From assembly GCA_902613845.1 (NCBI GenBank), contig CACMIW010000001.1:124001-188000 (forward strand): a stretch of DNA of 64,000 bases, given 5' to 3'. The notes beneath the pieces are model-generated. The model searched no databases. It was not told where the DNA came from and worked only from the letters and a program-made list of their open reading frames with translations. This stretch comes from an uncultured Alphaproteobacteria bacterium (lineage in GTDB: Bacteria; Pseudomonadota; Alphaproteobacteria; HIMB59). A program made the position numbers and the translations under genes. Positions within the stretch are counted from its first letter, which is position 1, and every line of letters begins with the position of its first letter. This document shows, in pieces, positions 18,094-26,572 of this stretch.

Positions 18094-19372
18094 CTATCTC
18101 ATAAGGAAATGAACTTAGTTGCTTCAAGCCATCTTTGGTTACAACGAACTGATCCTCGAGTTTAATTCCTTCTTTGCCGCCAACTTCACCAATATAACTC
18201 TCTACACAGATAGTCATATTTTCCTCAAAATTGGCTGAGTAATCCGCGTTGCTAAAATCTCTATTTGGGTAAGCAACAAGTGGCCATTCATCACAAAGAC
18301 CGACACCATGAATAATGCATGGATAATGATTATCGTAGCAATTATCAGGCAATTTCCAGGATTTTTCTGCAAATTCTCTAAAATTTAAACCAGCTTTAAT
18401 CAGAGATTTGTTATGATTAATATGCTCTAAAGACATTGAGTAGAGCCTTTTTTGTTCATCATTTAGACGATTGCCCTCAACAAAGGTTCGAGAGATATCA
18501 GCACAGTAACCGTACGGTCCAACCATATCTGTGTCAAAAGCAACTAAATCTCCAGACTCAATGACTCTGTTACTGCATTCTTGAAGCCAAGGATTTGTTC
18601 GTGGTCCAGATACTAAAAGACGAGTCTCAAACCATTCCCCACCATTTTCAATATTGACTTTATGCATGTATGACCAAAGTTCTTCTTCTGTCATACCTGC
18701 CTGAAGTTTGTCTCTCATTAGCCACATTCCTTTTTCAGCAGTCTCAATAGAAGCTTTCATGCAAATTAACTCATCATCAGATTTAATAGATCTTGCAAGC
18801 TCAATATACTTTTGGGCGTTCACTAGTTTAACATTAAACTGTTTAAGTAACATTTGTATTCCAACTGGATCGGAAACATCTATTGCAAGACAATTATTAT
18901 CAGGTGAATGCTCTCTCATTAAATCTTGAACAGTGCCAGCCCATTTTTTTGCATTTTTATCAACAAAATTATTTGCTGAAAAAAAATCCCAACTATCAAC
19001 TGCTCGAATATCATCAATCGTGCATAAATGTTCTGAGAGATGCTCGCTCTTTGGATAATCAAATAGTATTACTTTTCCCTCTGCAGAAATAAATACGAAT
19101 CGAACGAGTTCATGCATTGTAAATAAACTCATATTTCTACTGTCGGTTGCATACCTTATATTGATCGGATCAAATAATATGCAAGCACCAACATTATTTA
19201 ATCGTAGTTGCTCTAAAACTCTATTGAGTCGATACATACGTAAACGGTCGAAGTCTATTTTTTCTTCGTAGAGCCTAGGTTTATAAACTTGATTTTCAAA
19301 ATTTTGGTTAATTGTTTCGAAAAACTTTGGGCCAATTTTACGGTCTGCAAATTTACTTGTAAAATTACTCAT
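18086..19372 (-). CDS. dddP: DMSP lyase DddP (M24 peptidase-fold)
   Basis: Cleaves dimethylsulfoniopropionate to dimethyl sulfide and acrylate. It is 428 residues from the ATG at 19372. The metal set seen in DddP crystal structures is complete: Asp280, Asp282 (AFDTDMVG), Asp292 (YCADISR), His355, Glu391 (CVESY) and Glu406 (IKLEDQ), plus the catalytic Asp361 in HGVGLCDEWPLVAYP. Long DddP-specific blocks (FDPINIRYATDS, GGEWFETRLLVSGPRTNPW) separate it from ordinary prolidases. It overlaps the upstream methyltransferase-like gene by 8 bases and the downstream SMR gene start. No acrylate-utilisation gene is adjacent. Confidence 0.9.
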   Translation of the reverse strand: MSNFTSKFADRKIGPKFFETINQNFENQVYKPRLYEEKIDFDRLRMYRLNRVLEQLRLNNVGACILFDPINIRYATDSRNMSLFTMHELVRFVFISAEGKVILFDYPKSEHLSEHLCTIDDIRAVDSWDFFSANNFVDKNAKKWAGTVQDLMREHSPDNNCLAIDVSDPVGIQMLLKQFNVKLVNAQKYIELARSIKSDDELICMKASIETAEKGMWLMRDKLQAGMTEEELWSYMHKVNIENGGEWFETRLLVSGPRTNPWLQECSNRVIESGDLVAFDTDMVGPYGYCADISRTFVEGNRLNDEQKRLYSMSLEHINHNKSLIKAGLNFREFAEKSWKLPDNCYDNHYPCIIHGVGLCDEWPLVAYPNRDFSNADYSANFEENMTICVESYIGEVGGKEGIKLEDQFVVTKDGLKQLSSFPYEIDI

Positions 19373-20477
19373 CCAAATGACTTTTAAAATTATTCTTTTC
19401 AAACCTTAAAAGATTATCACTAAATTGCAATTTAAGTTTTTTTGCACTATTGCTAATTTTATCAAGGAAATTAATACTTATTTTAATACTTTTTTGTTCA
19501 TTTTCGGATATTTGACCAACATAGGTGATAGCATTCCATAATCCAAGAGAGTTCATCGGTGAAAATTTTTTCTTAGAGGATAACGATAGGTTTATAAATG
19601 AAAATAAAAATGAAGATATGGATACTTTAAATTTTTTTCTAAAATGAGGTATTTTTTTATTCAGGCTTTCTACAAATTTTTTGGGATCACTAAATTGATA
19701 GGGATTAATCTTTGGAAAGAATAATTTGAGAAGCTTTTTTGAAAAATCATTTCCGGATGAATAAATAAAAAATAGCTGACCTTTTACATCTAACATTTTT
19801 AATAATGGAATAAGTACTAGCTTAAGTGTTCTGTTGTAAGGAGACCTTAGCCTGAAAGCTTGAGATGCAATTATATAGTCGTAAAACTTTGGAATACTCT
19901 CTAACTTACTTGGTATCAAATGCTTTAATGCAATTTTTTGATCCCTCCTGTAAATAACCATCAGTGTCTTTTGCCTCGGTCTCAATATGGTTGAAGAAGT
20001 ATCTTCTTTTATATCCCAATTTTTTCTTATAACCTCACCCATATTCATGAGTTGCTGATTGAAACTAAAACTTGAATTTCCAACTAATTCTTTTTTTATT
20101 AACTTACAATCTGTGAAACGATTATCATTAATTTCTCTGTAAGATGCATTAGTTATACAGAAAACTAAATTCTTATGTTCAAAAAATCTATAACCAAGAT
20201 AATTCAGAAGACTGTTAATATCATCGATACTAATTTCTTTTCCAACAACTATAATTGGATCTTCAGGAAATTTGTCATGAACAGCCGATAGCAATGTGCA
20301 GATGACTGAGCCATCTCCTGTCCCAGCATCAAAAATTCTAAATGCATCTTCAGTAATTTTAGAATTTTTTAAATACTTCGCTAATTGAAAAGCTATTCGA
20401 CTTTTTTCGTTGGTAGAATTTACAAATGATAAATATTTATCTCTTGAATCAAAAAAATCTGACTTTTTTGCCCCCAC
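19365..20477 (-). CDS. Predicted class I SAM-dependent methyltransferase, unclassified
   Basis: I do not recognise the subfamily. The 370-residue protein has a SAM-binding motif I (FRIFDAGTGDGSV, residues 47-59) after an N-terminal helix resembling histamine methyltransferase-like proteins (YLSFVNSTNEKSRIAF). A Lys/Phe-rich C-terminal half follows with no known domain. The GTG start at 20477 follows AGGAGAAATAAG. It is first in a three-gene leftward operon with dddP and the SMR gene. It does not obviously match the DMSP-synthesis methyltransferases DsyB or MmtN, though I cannot exclude a role in sulfonium chemistry. Confidence 0.55.
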   Translation of the reverse strand: MGAKKSDFFDSRDKYLSFVNSTNEKSRIAFQLAKYLKNSKITEDAFRIFDAGTGDGSVICTLLSAVHDKFPEDPIIVVGKEISIDDINSLLNYLGYRFFEHKNLVFCITNASYREINDNRFTDCKLIKKELVGNSSFSFNQQLMNMGEVIRKNWDIKEDTSSTILRPRQKTLMVIYRRDQKIALKHLIPSKLESIPKFYDYIIASQAFRLRSPYNRTLKLVLIPLLKMLDVKGQLFFIYSSGNDFSKKLLKLFFPKINPYQFSDPKKFVESLNKKIPHFRKKFKVSISSFLFSFINLSLSSKKKFSPMNSLGLWNAITYVGQISENEQKSIKISINFLDKISNSAKKLKLQFSDNLLRFEKNNFKSHLDE

Positions 20478-20553
20478 CTTATTTCTCCTAGTTTTTTTTT
20501 AAACTAGAAATGCATTGATTACCATAATAGAGTTAATTTGTTAGATCATAAAT

Positions 20554-20646
20554 ATGACTTTAGAAACCTCGCTTTTATTGGGTATATTTGGCGCAGTTTT
20601 AGCAATAGCGATAATGGTTTTTGATATTTACAAAAGAAACAAATAA
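20554..20646 (+). CDS. Possible 30-residue membrane peptide
   Basis: A short frame from ATG 20554 encodes 30 residues with one clean hydrophobic helix (LLLGIFGAVLAIAIMVF) and a basic tail DIYKRNK, the usual inside-positive layout. It lies 36 bases upstream of the ferredoxin reductase gene on the same strand. The ribosome-binding site is weak. Composition supports a real small membrane protein, but chance cannot be excluded at this length. Confidence 0.4.
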   Translation: MTLETSLLLGIFGAVLAIAIMVFDIYKRNK

Positions 20647-20681
20647 TCTAACTCAAGTAACATTTATTATAATAATAAGAC

Positions 20682-21716
20682 ATGACCAATATTATTAAAT
20701 CAGGTGGAAGCCACGAAACAGACGTTGTAATTATCGGTGCTGGTCCATGTGGTCTGTTTCAAGTCTTTGAATTGGGTCTTTTAGATATGAAGGCTCATTT
20801 AATCGACAACCTTGATAAAATAGGAGGGCAGTGCGCAGAATTATATCCTGATAAAAATTTATATGATATTCCAAGCAGGCCTGCTATTACCGGCCAAGAA
20901 CTAACCGATGATTTAATGAAACAAGCTGAGCCTTTCAATCCTTCATATCATCTCAATCAATTAACCTCTAAAATATCTTTAAATGATAATGATATTTTAG
21001 TTGAAACCGATAAGGGCACATCCATTAAATGCAAGTCTCTTGTGATTGCAGCGGGGGCTGGTAGTTTTGTTCCAAGAAAACTTCCTGCAGAGGGCTCTCA
21101 GGAGCTAGAAAATAAAAATATTTTTTACTCTGTTAAAAAAAGATCTGATTTTCAAGATAAGAATATTTTAATAATCGGCGGTGGTGACTCTGCGCTTGAT
21201 TATGTTATGGGATTTCAAGGAATAGCCAAAAAAGTTTCTTTGGTCCACAGAAGAAAAGAATTTAAAGGAGTTCAAGACTCTGTAAATAAAGTTATGTCTT
21301 TAGTTGATAAAGGCGATGTAAACTTCAACATGGGAAGTTTAAAAAAGGTTGAAAAAAATGATAACGGTAAAGTCACAGTGACACTTGATGATGAGACAAC
21401 ACTAAGTGATATTGACGCCATTTTTCCGTTTTTTGGATTAAAAATAGAATTAGGCCCAATAGCAGATTGGGGCTTAAATTTAGAAAACAATTTAATATCA
21501 GTGAATACCGAGAATTTTGAAACTTCTGTTCCAAGAGTTTTTGCTGTTGGAGATATTTGTATTTATCCTGGTAAATTAAAGTTAATTTTAAGTGGCTTTC
21601 ATGAAGCAGCTCTTGCAGCAAAAAAAATGTTTGAATATTGTCATAGTGATAAGAAATACGTGTTTAGGTACACGACCTCTTCTAGTGATTTAAAAAAAAA
21701 ACTTGGCGTAAAATAA
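20682..21716 (+). CDS. Ferredoxin--NADP reductase, thioredoxin-reductase-like type
   Basis: FAD enzyme moving electrons between NADPH and ferredoxin. It has 344 residues with the FAD motif VVIIGAGPCGLFQVFELG, the flavin-side motif DKIGGQCAELYPDK, the NADPH motif ILIIGGGDSALDYVMGF and the closing AVGDICIYPG. It lacks the CxxC of true thioredoxin reductases, and the C-terminal KLKLILSGFHEAALAA is typical of the YumC-type FNR. The stop meets the stop of the convergent regulator. Role is probably housekeeping. Confidence 0.9.
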   Translation: MTNIIKSGGSHETDVVIIGAGPCGLFQVFELGLLDMKAHLIDNLDKIGGQCAELYPDKNLYDIPSRPAITGQELTDDLMKQAEPFNPSYHLNQLTSKISLNDNDILVETDKGTSIKCKSLVIAAGAGSFVPRKLPAEGSQELENKNIFYSVKKRSDFQDKNILIIGGGDSALDYVMGFQGIAKKVSLVHRRKEFKGVQDSVNKVMSLVDKGDVNFNMGSLKKVEKNDNGKVTVTLDDETTLSDIDAIFPFFGLKIELGPIADWGLNLENNLISVNTENFETSVPRVFAVGDICIYPGKLKLILSGFHEAALAAKKMFEYCHSDKKYVFRYTTSSSDLKKKLGVK

Positions 21717-22811
21717 CTAAGATAAATGCTTATAAACGGTCGTTCTCGAGATATTTAAAGTTCTTGAAACACTGCTAACTTTTTCGCCAGTTTGCTTATA
21801 TGTTTTTTGAATAAGAATACACTGCTTTTCTTTTATTGCAGATCCTTCGCAATTAACACAAGGCTTATATGGCTGTTTTAAATTATTATTTACCCTATTA
21901 GAATTTGATACTTGTCTTTGAAATAGCTTAATAAAAAGACTTGAGCCCAACCAATCTTTTACTTTTAAAACTTTATCTAAATTTAAATCATAAGCAATTT
22001 TATGATATGGAGTAGTAAAGATATTAAAAAAATCATTTGTTGTATCTTTAAAAATACCACTTAGCATAACTCTTGCGTTAGAATTTACTCCTTCTATTTC
22101 TCCATCATCATTAACAGCAATCAAACCTATACTATTTGTATTCAGGTATTCGCTTCTTGGGTGAAAAGAGTAAATGTTAGTGTGCTGAAATGAATTCAAA
22201 AATAATTTCTGTTCTACAGATTTTGCAGATAGTTTAACAAGAGCCAAAGTATGATCCTGTCTTGATGATGTATCAGTTGAAGCGTCTATAATACCAACAA
22301 TATTTTGGTTATGATCAAAAATAGGACTTGCAAAACAGGAAAGTTGACAATGTTCATTAAAAAAATGTTCACCTCCAGCAACTATTGATGCAGACTTTGT
22401 TTTAAGTGTTAATCCTAATCCATTCGTTCCTCTATACTCTTCTTTCCACACTGAGCCGGGTATAACAACCTTTCTTGCTTTGCTGTTATAAAATTCATTA
22501 TCATAGAGTGTGTCGAGAACAACTCCCTCTTTATTCGCAAAAGCAACCATAAAGTTTGTTCCAGCAATTTGAGAATGAAGAAGCTCCAACTCTGGTAAAA
22601 TAAAACCTCTGATATCGTTATACTCATTTTGGAGTTCATTTAATTTTGATGCACTTATTACACTTTCAATAGAATTGCTCTCAGGACTTAAACCATTTTC
22701 AAAACATCTAATCCAACTATCAACAATTTTTTTATCTGTAAAATCTAAGGATATGTTTCTATCCTTTTCCAAAAGACGAGTTCTTTCAATTAACTGTCTG
22801 TAAGATTGCAT
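21717..22811 (-). CDS. GAF-PAS-Fis transcriptional regulator, AcoR-like without AAA+ domain
   Basis: A 364-residue regulator. The N-terminal region (SWIRCFENGLSPES) and GAF-like domain (about residues 70-190, GTNGLGLTLKTKSASIVAG, HEHFF-type stretch) match AcoR-family activators. A PAS-like segment (about 215-265, LIAVNDDGEIEGVNSNAR) follows, then a Fis-type helix-turn-helix at the C-terminus (SVSRTLNISRTTVYKHL). The sigma-54 ATPase domain (GAFTGA, Walker A) is missing, so it cannot act as a normal sigma-54 activator. It is divergent from the alcohol dehydrogenase operon and probably controls it, as AcoR controls acetoin or alcohol genes elsewhere. Confidence 0.8.
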   Translation of the reverse strand: MQSYRQLIERTRLLEKDRNISLDFTDKKIVDSWIRCFENGLSPESNSIESVISASKLNELQNEYNDIRGFILPELELLHSQIAGTNFMVAFANKEGVVLDTLYDNEFYNSKARKVVIPGSVWKEEYRGTNGLGLTLKTKSASIVAGGEHFFNEHCQLSCFASPIFDHNQNIVGIIDASTDTSSRQDHTLALVKLSAKSVEQKLFLNSFQHTNIYSFHPRSEYLNTNSIGLIAVNDDGEIEGVNSNARVMLSGIFKDTTNDFFNIFTTPYHKIAYDLNLDKVLKVKDWLGSSLFIKLFQRQVSNSNRVNNNLKQPYKPCVNCEGSAIKEKQCILIQKTYKQTGEKVSSVSRTLNISRTTVYKHLS

Positions 22812-22854
22812 TTTTGAAAATTAGCAATTTCATAAAATTATTACAACTTCTAAG

Positions 22855-22875
22855 ATTGTTCAAAAAATGAACAAT
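22855..22875. promoter_or_regulatory. Inverted repeat, candidate operator of the GAF/Fis regulator
   Basis: ATTGTTC and GAACAAT form a perfect 7-base inverted repeat with a 7-base A-rich spacer. It is centred in the divergent region, 44 bases from the regulator start and 100 bases before the alcohol dehydrogenase start. A related half-site TTGAACA follows near 22916. No GG-N10-GC sigma-54 promoter was seen, consistent with the missing AAA+ domain. Confidence 0.5.
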
Positions 22876-22974
22876 TTTTTGATTTTTTTCTTTTAAACAA
22901 GAGTATGCATCAATTTTGAACATTGGATCTGTGGACTTTTTATAGTTAAATAAATGTAATTTTGGGAGGAATTG

Positions 22975-24036
22975 ATGAAAGCACAAGTATTACATAGCTA
23001 TGACCCTGAGATGAAACAGGACGTTTGGGTAAAGGAAGAGGAAGTTCCAAATCCAAAACTTGAAAAGGCATCTGACGTCATTGTTAAAATTGGAGCAGCA
23101 GGCGTCTGCAGAACAGATTTACATGTCATCGAAGGTGAGTGGAGACATATTCAGGACCCTGATGATAAACTTTTACCATGTGTAATGGGTCACGAAAATG
23201 CTGGATGGATTGAGGAAGTTGGAAGTGATGTAGAGGGATTTAAAAAAGGTGACTCAGTTATTCTCCATCCAATTATCTCTGGAACCAATGGCACTTGTTT
23301 AAGTTGTAGAAAAGGTTTAGACACTCACGCAGAGAACGGAATTTTTCCAGGATTAAATGTTAAAGAAGGTGGTTACTCTGAATTATTAAAAACAAGTGTA
23401 AGAAACCTTATTAAGATTCCGAACACATTAACCCCTAAGGATGTTGCACCATTTTCTGATGCGGGTTTAACAGCATATCGTGTTGCAAAAAAAGCAACAA
23501 GACATCTTTTACCAGGTGAGAACTGTGTTGTAATAGGTGCTGGCGGTTTGGGTCACATAGCTATCCAATGTTTAAAAGCAATGTGTGCTGCAAATATAAT
23601 TATTGTAGAAAAATCAGAAACTGCTCTTAAGCATGCTATGCCTCTTGGTGGAGACCATGGTGTTTTAATTGATGGCAATGAAGTAGAGAGAGTTATGGAA
23701 TTAACCAAAGGTCTCGGTGCTGAGGCAGTCATCGATATGGTGGGAGAAAAAGGTTCAACTTCAATGGGTCTTAGTATGACTAAAAACACTGGGTCTTATT
23801 ATATAGTCGGTTACGGAGAAGATATTAAAATCAAATCCGTTGATATGATTATTTCTGAGAGAAATATCATAGGAAATTTAATTGGTACATGGTCCGAACT
23901 TTATGAGCTAATGGAATTAGCGAATAAAGACCTAGTAAGGTTATCCATGCAGGAGTACAAGCTAAGCGAAGCCAATAAAGCTCTGCATGATCTTAATAAC
24001 GGTCTTGTAAAAGGAAGAGCAGTTTTAGTACCATAA
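22975..24036 (+). CDS. Zinc-dependent medium-chain alcohol dehydrogenase
   Basis: NAD(P)-linked alcohol/polyol dehydrogenase of 353 residues. The catalytic zinc ligands are Cys in AAGVCRTDLHVIEG and His-Glu in GHENAGWIEEVG, and the Rossmann motif is VVIGAGGLGHIAIQ. The structural-zinc lobe is reduced: GTCLSCRKGLDTHAENG shows only two of the usual four Cys. ATG 22975 was chosen over TTG 22972 because it has proper spacing from GGGAGGA (22964-22970). It heads a rightward operon with a polyol-type ABC importer and is divergent from an AcoR-like regulator. Confidence 0.88.
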   Translation: MKAQVLHSYDPEMKQDVWVKEEEVPNPKLEKASDVIVKIGAAGVCRTDLHVIEGEWRHIQDPDDKLLPCVMGHENAGWIEEVGSDVEGFKKGDSVILHPIISGTNGTCLSCRKGLDTHAENGIFPGLNVKEGGYSELLKTSVRNLIKIPNTLTPKDVAPFSDAGLTAYRVAKKATRHLLPGENCVVIGAGGLGHIAIQCLKAMCAANIIIVEKSETALKHAMPLGGDHGVLIDGNEVERVMELTKGLGAEAVIDMVGEKGSTSMGLSMTKNTGSYYIVGYGEDIKIKSVDMIISERNIIGNLIGTWSELYELMELANKDLVRLSMQEYKLSEANKALHDLNNGLVKGRAVLVP

Positions 24037-24095
24037 AAAGTTTGTTATCAGATTAATTTCTGAGCAAAAAACGAAGTATTAAGGGAGGGAAATAT

Positions 24096-25622
24096 ATGAA
24101 ACTTAAAACTTTGATAAGCGCCTTGGCGTCTGTCCTCTTGATAGGCAGCCAAGTTGCACATGCAGACAAGTGGGGAGATCAATTTCCACACATCGCTGCT
24201 ACAGGAGATATTCCTGGAATGTGTTCTTATGAGTCTATGTCTCAAAAAGACTATAGCGGGAGAACACTTACTATAAATACACACGCTATCCCTGTTATGG
24301 GAGAGCCAACTGCTCTTCACGCTGAGCAGTTTGAAAAATTGACTGGTGCTAAAGTAGAAGTAACACATACTCCTGCTGGTGACCTTTACTCAAAGGCAAT
24401 GGTTCCGTTCCAAGCTGGTCAGGCTCCATATGATATCGTCTTTGGTTTTTCAAACTTTATCAATGACTGGAAAAGATATTTAGCGCCTGTGCCACAAGAA
24501 TATGTGGACCAAATGGATGGTGTATCAGCTTCACACAAGGCTATCGCTTCATGGGACGGTGTAATGTATCAGTATCCTGTTGATGGTGACAGACACTATT
24601 TAAAATACAGAAAAGACGTTATCGATAATCCTGAGATGCAAGCTAAGTATAAAGCTGACACAGGTAAGGAACTAAAAGTTCCAACTACTTGGAAAGAGTA
24701 TGGAGAAATGGCTTCTTACTTTAATGGTTGGGACTGGGATGGTGACGGAGAACTAGAATATGGTTCTGCAGAGGTTATGAAAAAAGATGACCTTATGTAT
24801 GCTGCTTTCTATTCTCGTTCAGTTGCTTACGCCAAAAATGAGAGTACCCCAGGAGGTTTCTTCTTTGATTTAGAAACTATGGAACCATTAATTAATAACC
24901 CTGGATTTGTTGAAGCTCTCACAGATTGGGTTGATGCAGTTAACTATGTACCACCTGGTGGAATTAACTTTGGTTTAGGAGATGAAATTAACTCTTTTGG
25001 AGGAGGCCAGACCTTATTTAGTTTCTCTTGGGACGATGCTTTTGTAGCAGCAATGCAACCAGATAGTCCAATTGCAAACCAAGTTGGTGCCGCACAACTT
25101 CCTGGTGCTGATAAAGTATGGAATAGAAACAATGGAATGTGGGATGCTAAATACAATCAAGCTCCTTTCTTCGTATGGGGATGGGCAGTTGGTGTTGCAG
25201 GAAAGTCAGAAAATAAAGATGTCGCTTTTGATTATCTTTGCTTCTTTGCAAATGGCGCTAATCACCAAGCAGATATCGGAATTGGTCGATTTGGCGTGAA
25301 CCCATTTATGGAAGAGGACTTCAAAGCTGATGTTTGGACACAAATTGGTTGGGATGCAGATATTGCTCAATCATACGTCGACACACTTGCTGATATGGAA
25401 AAAAGCACTAACAGAGTATTTCCATTAAGAGTTCCTGGTACTTTTGAGTTCAACAGTGCATTAGCGACTGGAACTGCAAAAGCTCTAGCAGGACAACTAT
25501 CTCCTCAAGAGGCACTTGACGAAGTTTATGCTGAGTGGGTATCAATTCTTGACAGAGTTGGTGCCGATAACGTTAGAGATGCATACGCTGTTGGTGTCAA
25601 AATGGAAGATAACGAATTATAA
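24096..25622 (+). CDS. ABC substrate-binding protein, GlpV-like (glycerol/polyol type)
   Basis: Periplasmic receptor of 508 residues, longer than usual family-1 proteins (about 420) and close to GlpV of the Rhizobium GlpSTPQUV glycerol importer. It has the signal peptide MKLKTLISALASVLLIGSQVAHA and a strong Shine-Dalgarno AAGGGAGGG (24081-24089). Domains show GQAPYDIVFGF, YPVDGDRHYLKYRKD and GGGQTLFSFSWDDAF. A calcium-like DWDGDGE segment lies at about residues 212-218. It is followed by two permeases and two ATPases. Glycerol or a related polyol is the best guess. Confidence 0.85.
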   Translation: MKLKTLISALASVLLIGSQVAHADKWGDQFPHIAATGDIPGMCSYESMSQKDYSGRTLTINTHAIPVMGEPTALHAEQFEKLTGAKVEVTHTPAGDLYSKAMVPFQAGQAPYDIVFGFSNFINDWKRYLAPVPQEYVDQMDGVSASHKAIASWDGVMYQYPVDGDRHYLKYRKDVIDNPEMQAKYKADTGKELKVPTTWKEYGEMASYFNGWDWDGDGELEYGSAEVMKKDDLMYAAFYSRSVAYAKNESTPGGFFFDLETMEPLINNPGFVEALTDWVDAVNYVPPGGINFGLGDEINSFGGGQTLFSFSWDDAFVAAMQPDSPIANQVGAAQLPGADKVWNRNNGMWDAKYNQAPFFVWGWAVGVAGKSENKDVAFDYLCFFANGANHQADIGIGRFGVNPFMEEDFKADVWTQIGWDADIAQSYVDTLADMEKSTNRVFPLRVPGTFEFNSALATGTAKALAGQLSPQEALDEVYAEWVSILDRVGADNVRDAYAVGVKMEDNEL

Positions 25623-25644
25623 ATTATTAATTTGATTTAACTTA

Positions 25645-25672
25645 GTGATCGCTCATAATACTGAGCGATCAC
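25645..25672 (+). terminator. Strong hairpin between the binding-protein and permease genes
   Basis: GTGATCGCTCA pairs perfectly with TGAGCGATCAC (11 base pairs, 6-base loop). There is no T-run directly after it, so it is more likely a 3'-end-stabilising or partly terminating structure that keeps binding-protein mRNA in excess over the permeases. Confidence 0.65.
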
Positions 25673-25707
25673 CCCAAAGATTAATTTTATAAAATATTTA
25701 TTACTGA

Positions 25708-26571
25708 ATGAACTTTAAACATAAATATGTATTTTTACTTCCCGGTTTAATAGTTTTAATTGGTATACTAATTTTTCCAATAATTTTTACTGTAAGGTTA
25801 AGTTTATCAGGATGGAATAGTTTTAATCCTGGATTAGATTTTATAGGTCTTAAAAATTATATTCGATTATTTACTGATGACCCTCGTTTTTGGCAGTCAT
25901 TTTTTAGACTAAGTTTTTTAGCAATAACTACGGTTTTTCTTCAATATATAATTGGGTTTGCTTTGGCCCACATGGTCTGGAAGGACATTAAGTTTAAAAG
26001 ATTTTTTAGAGTTTTGTTTCTTATTCCTATGATGACAACTCCAGTAATTATGACTGTTATTTGGAGAACTTTTTTTCATGAATCCTTAGGACCTTTAAAT
26101 GATTTTCTGAGTATTTTTGGAGTACAACCCCCATGGTTATCTAGCCCTGGTTTAGCAAAAGTCTCCATTATTGTAGTAGAAGTTTGGCAGTGGACATCGT
26201 TTATGTTCCTATTAATGTTGGCTGGACTTTTAAGTTTACCTAAAGAGCCTTTTTTAGCAGCAGCAGTTGATGGTGCCTCCCCATTTAAAAAATTTATATA
26301 TGTCACTTTTCCTTTGATGGCACCCATATCTATTGGTGCAATAATAATAAGACTTATTGAAGCCTCCAAAATTATGGATACAGTTTTTGTTTTGACAAGC
26401 GGTGGTCCGGGTACGTCTACGGAAACATCTAGCTTTTTCATTTTTATAAAAGGGCTTCGCGAATTCCAAATGGGATACGCCGCAACAGCCTCATTTACGT
26501 ACCTTATTATCATGATCATAAGTTTGACAATTATTGTTAAAGTCTTAACGAAGGTTTTGATGAGAGAATAA
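25708..26571 (+). CDS. ABC importer permease, GlpP/MalF-like
   Basis: Inner-membrane subunit of 287 residues with six predicted helices. The N-terminal helix FLLPGLIVLIGILIFPIIFTV leads into SGWNSFNPGLDFIGLKNY, typical of MalF-type permeases. The EAA-type loop KEPFLAAAVDGASPFKKFIYVTFPLM is intact. It follows the binding-protein gene after the hairpin and is one base from the next permease. By order and likeness it corresponds to GlpP of the glycerol importer. Confidence 0.88.
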   Translation: MNFKHKYVFLLPGLIVLIGILIFPIIFTVRLSLSGWNSFNPGLDFIGLKNYIRLFTDDPRFWQSFFRLSFLAITTVFLQYIIGFALAHMVWKDIKFKRFFRVLFLIPMMTTPVIMTVIWRTFFHESLGPLNDFLSIFGVQPPWLSSPGLAKVSIIVVEVWQWTSFMFLLMLAGLLSLPKEPFLAAAVDGASPFKKFIYVTFPLMAPISIGAIIIRLIEASKIMDTVFVLTSGGPGTSTETSSFFIFIKGLREFQMGYAATASFTYLIIMIISLTIIVKVLTKVLMRE

Positions 26572-26572
26572 A

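Noticed and set aside
22812-22974. Sigma-54 promoter controlled by the AcoR-like regulator
   Set aside because: No GG-N10-GC element was seen and the regulator lacks the AAA+ domain needed to activate sigma-54.
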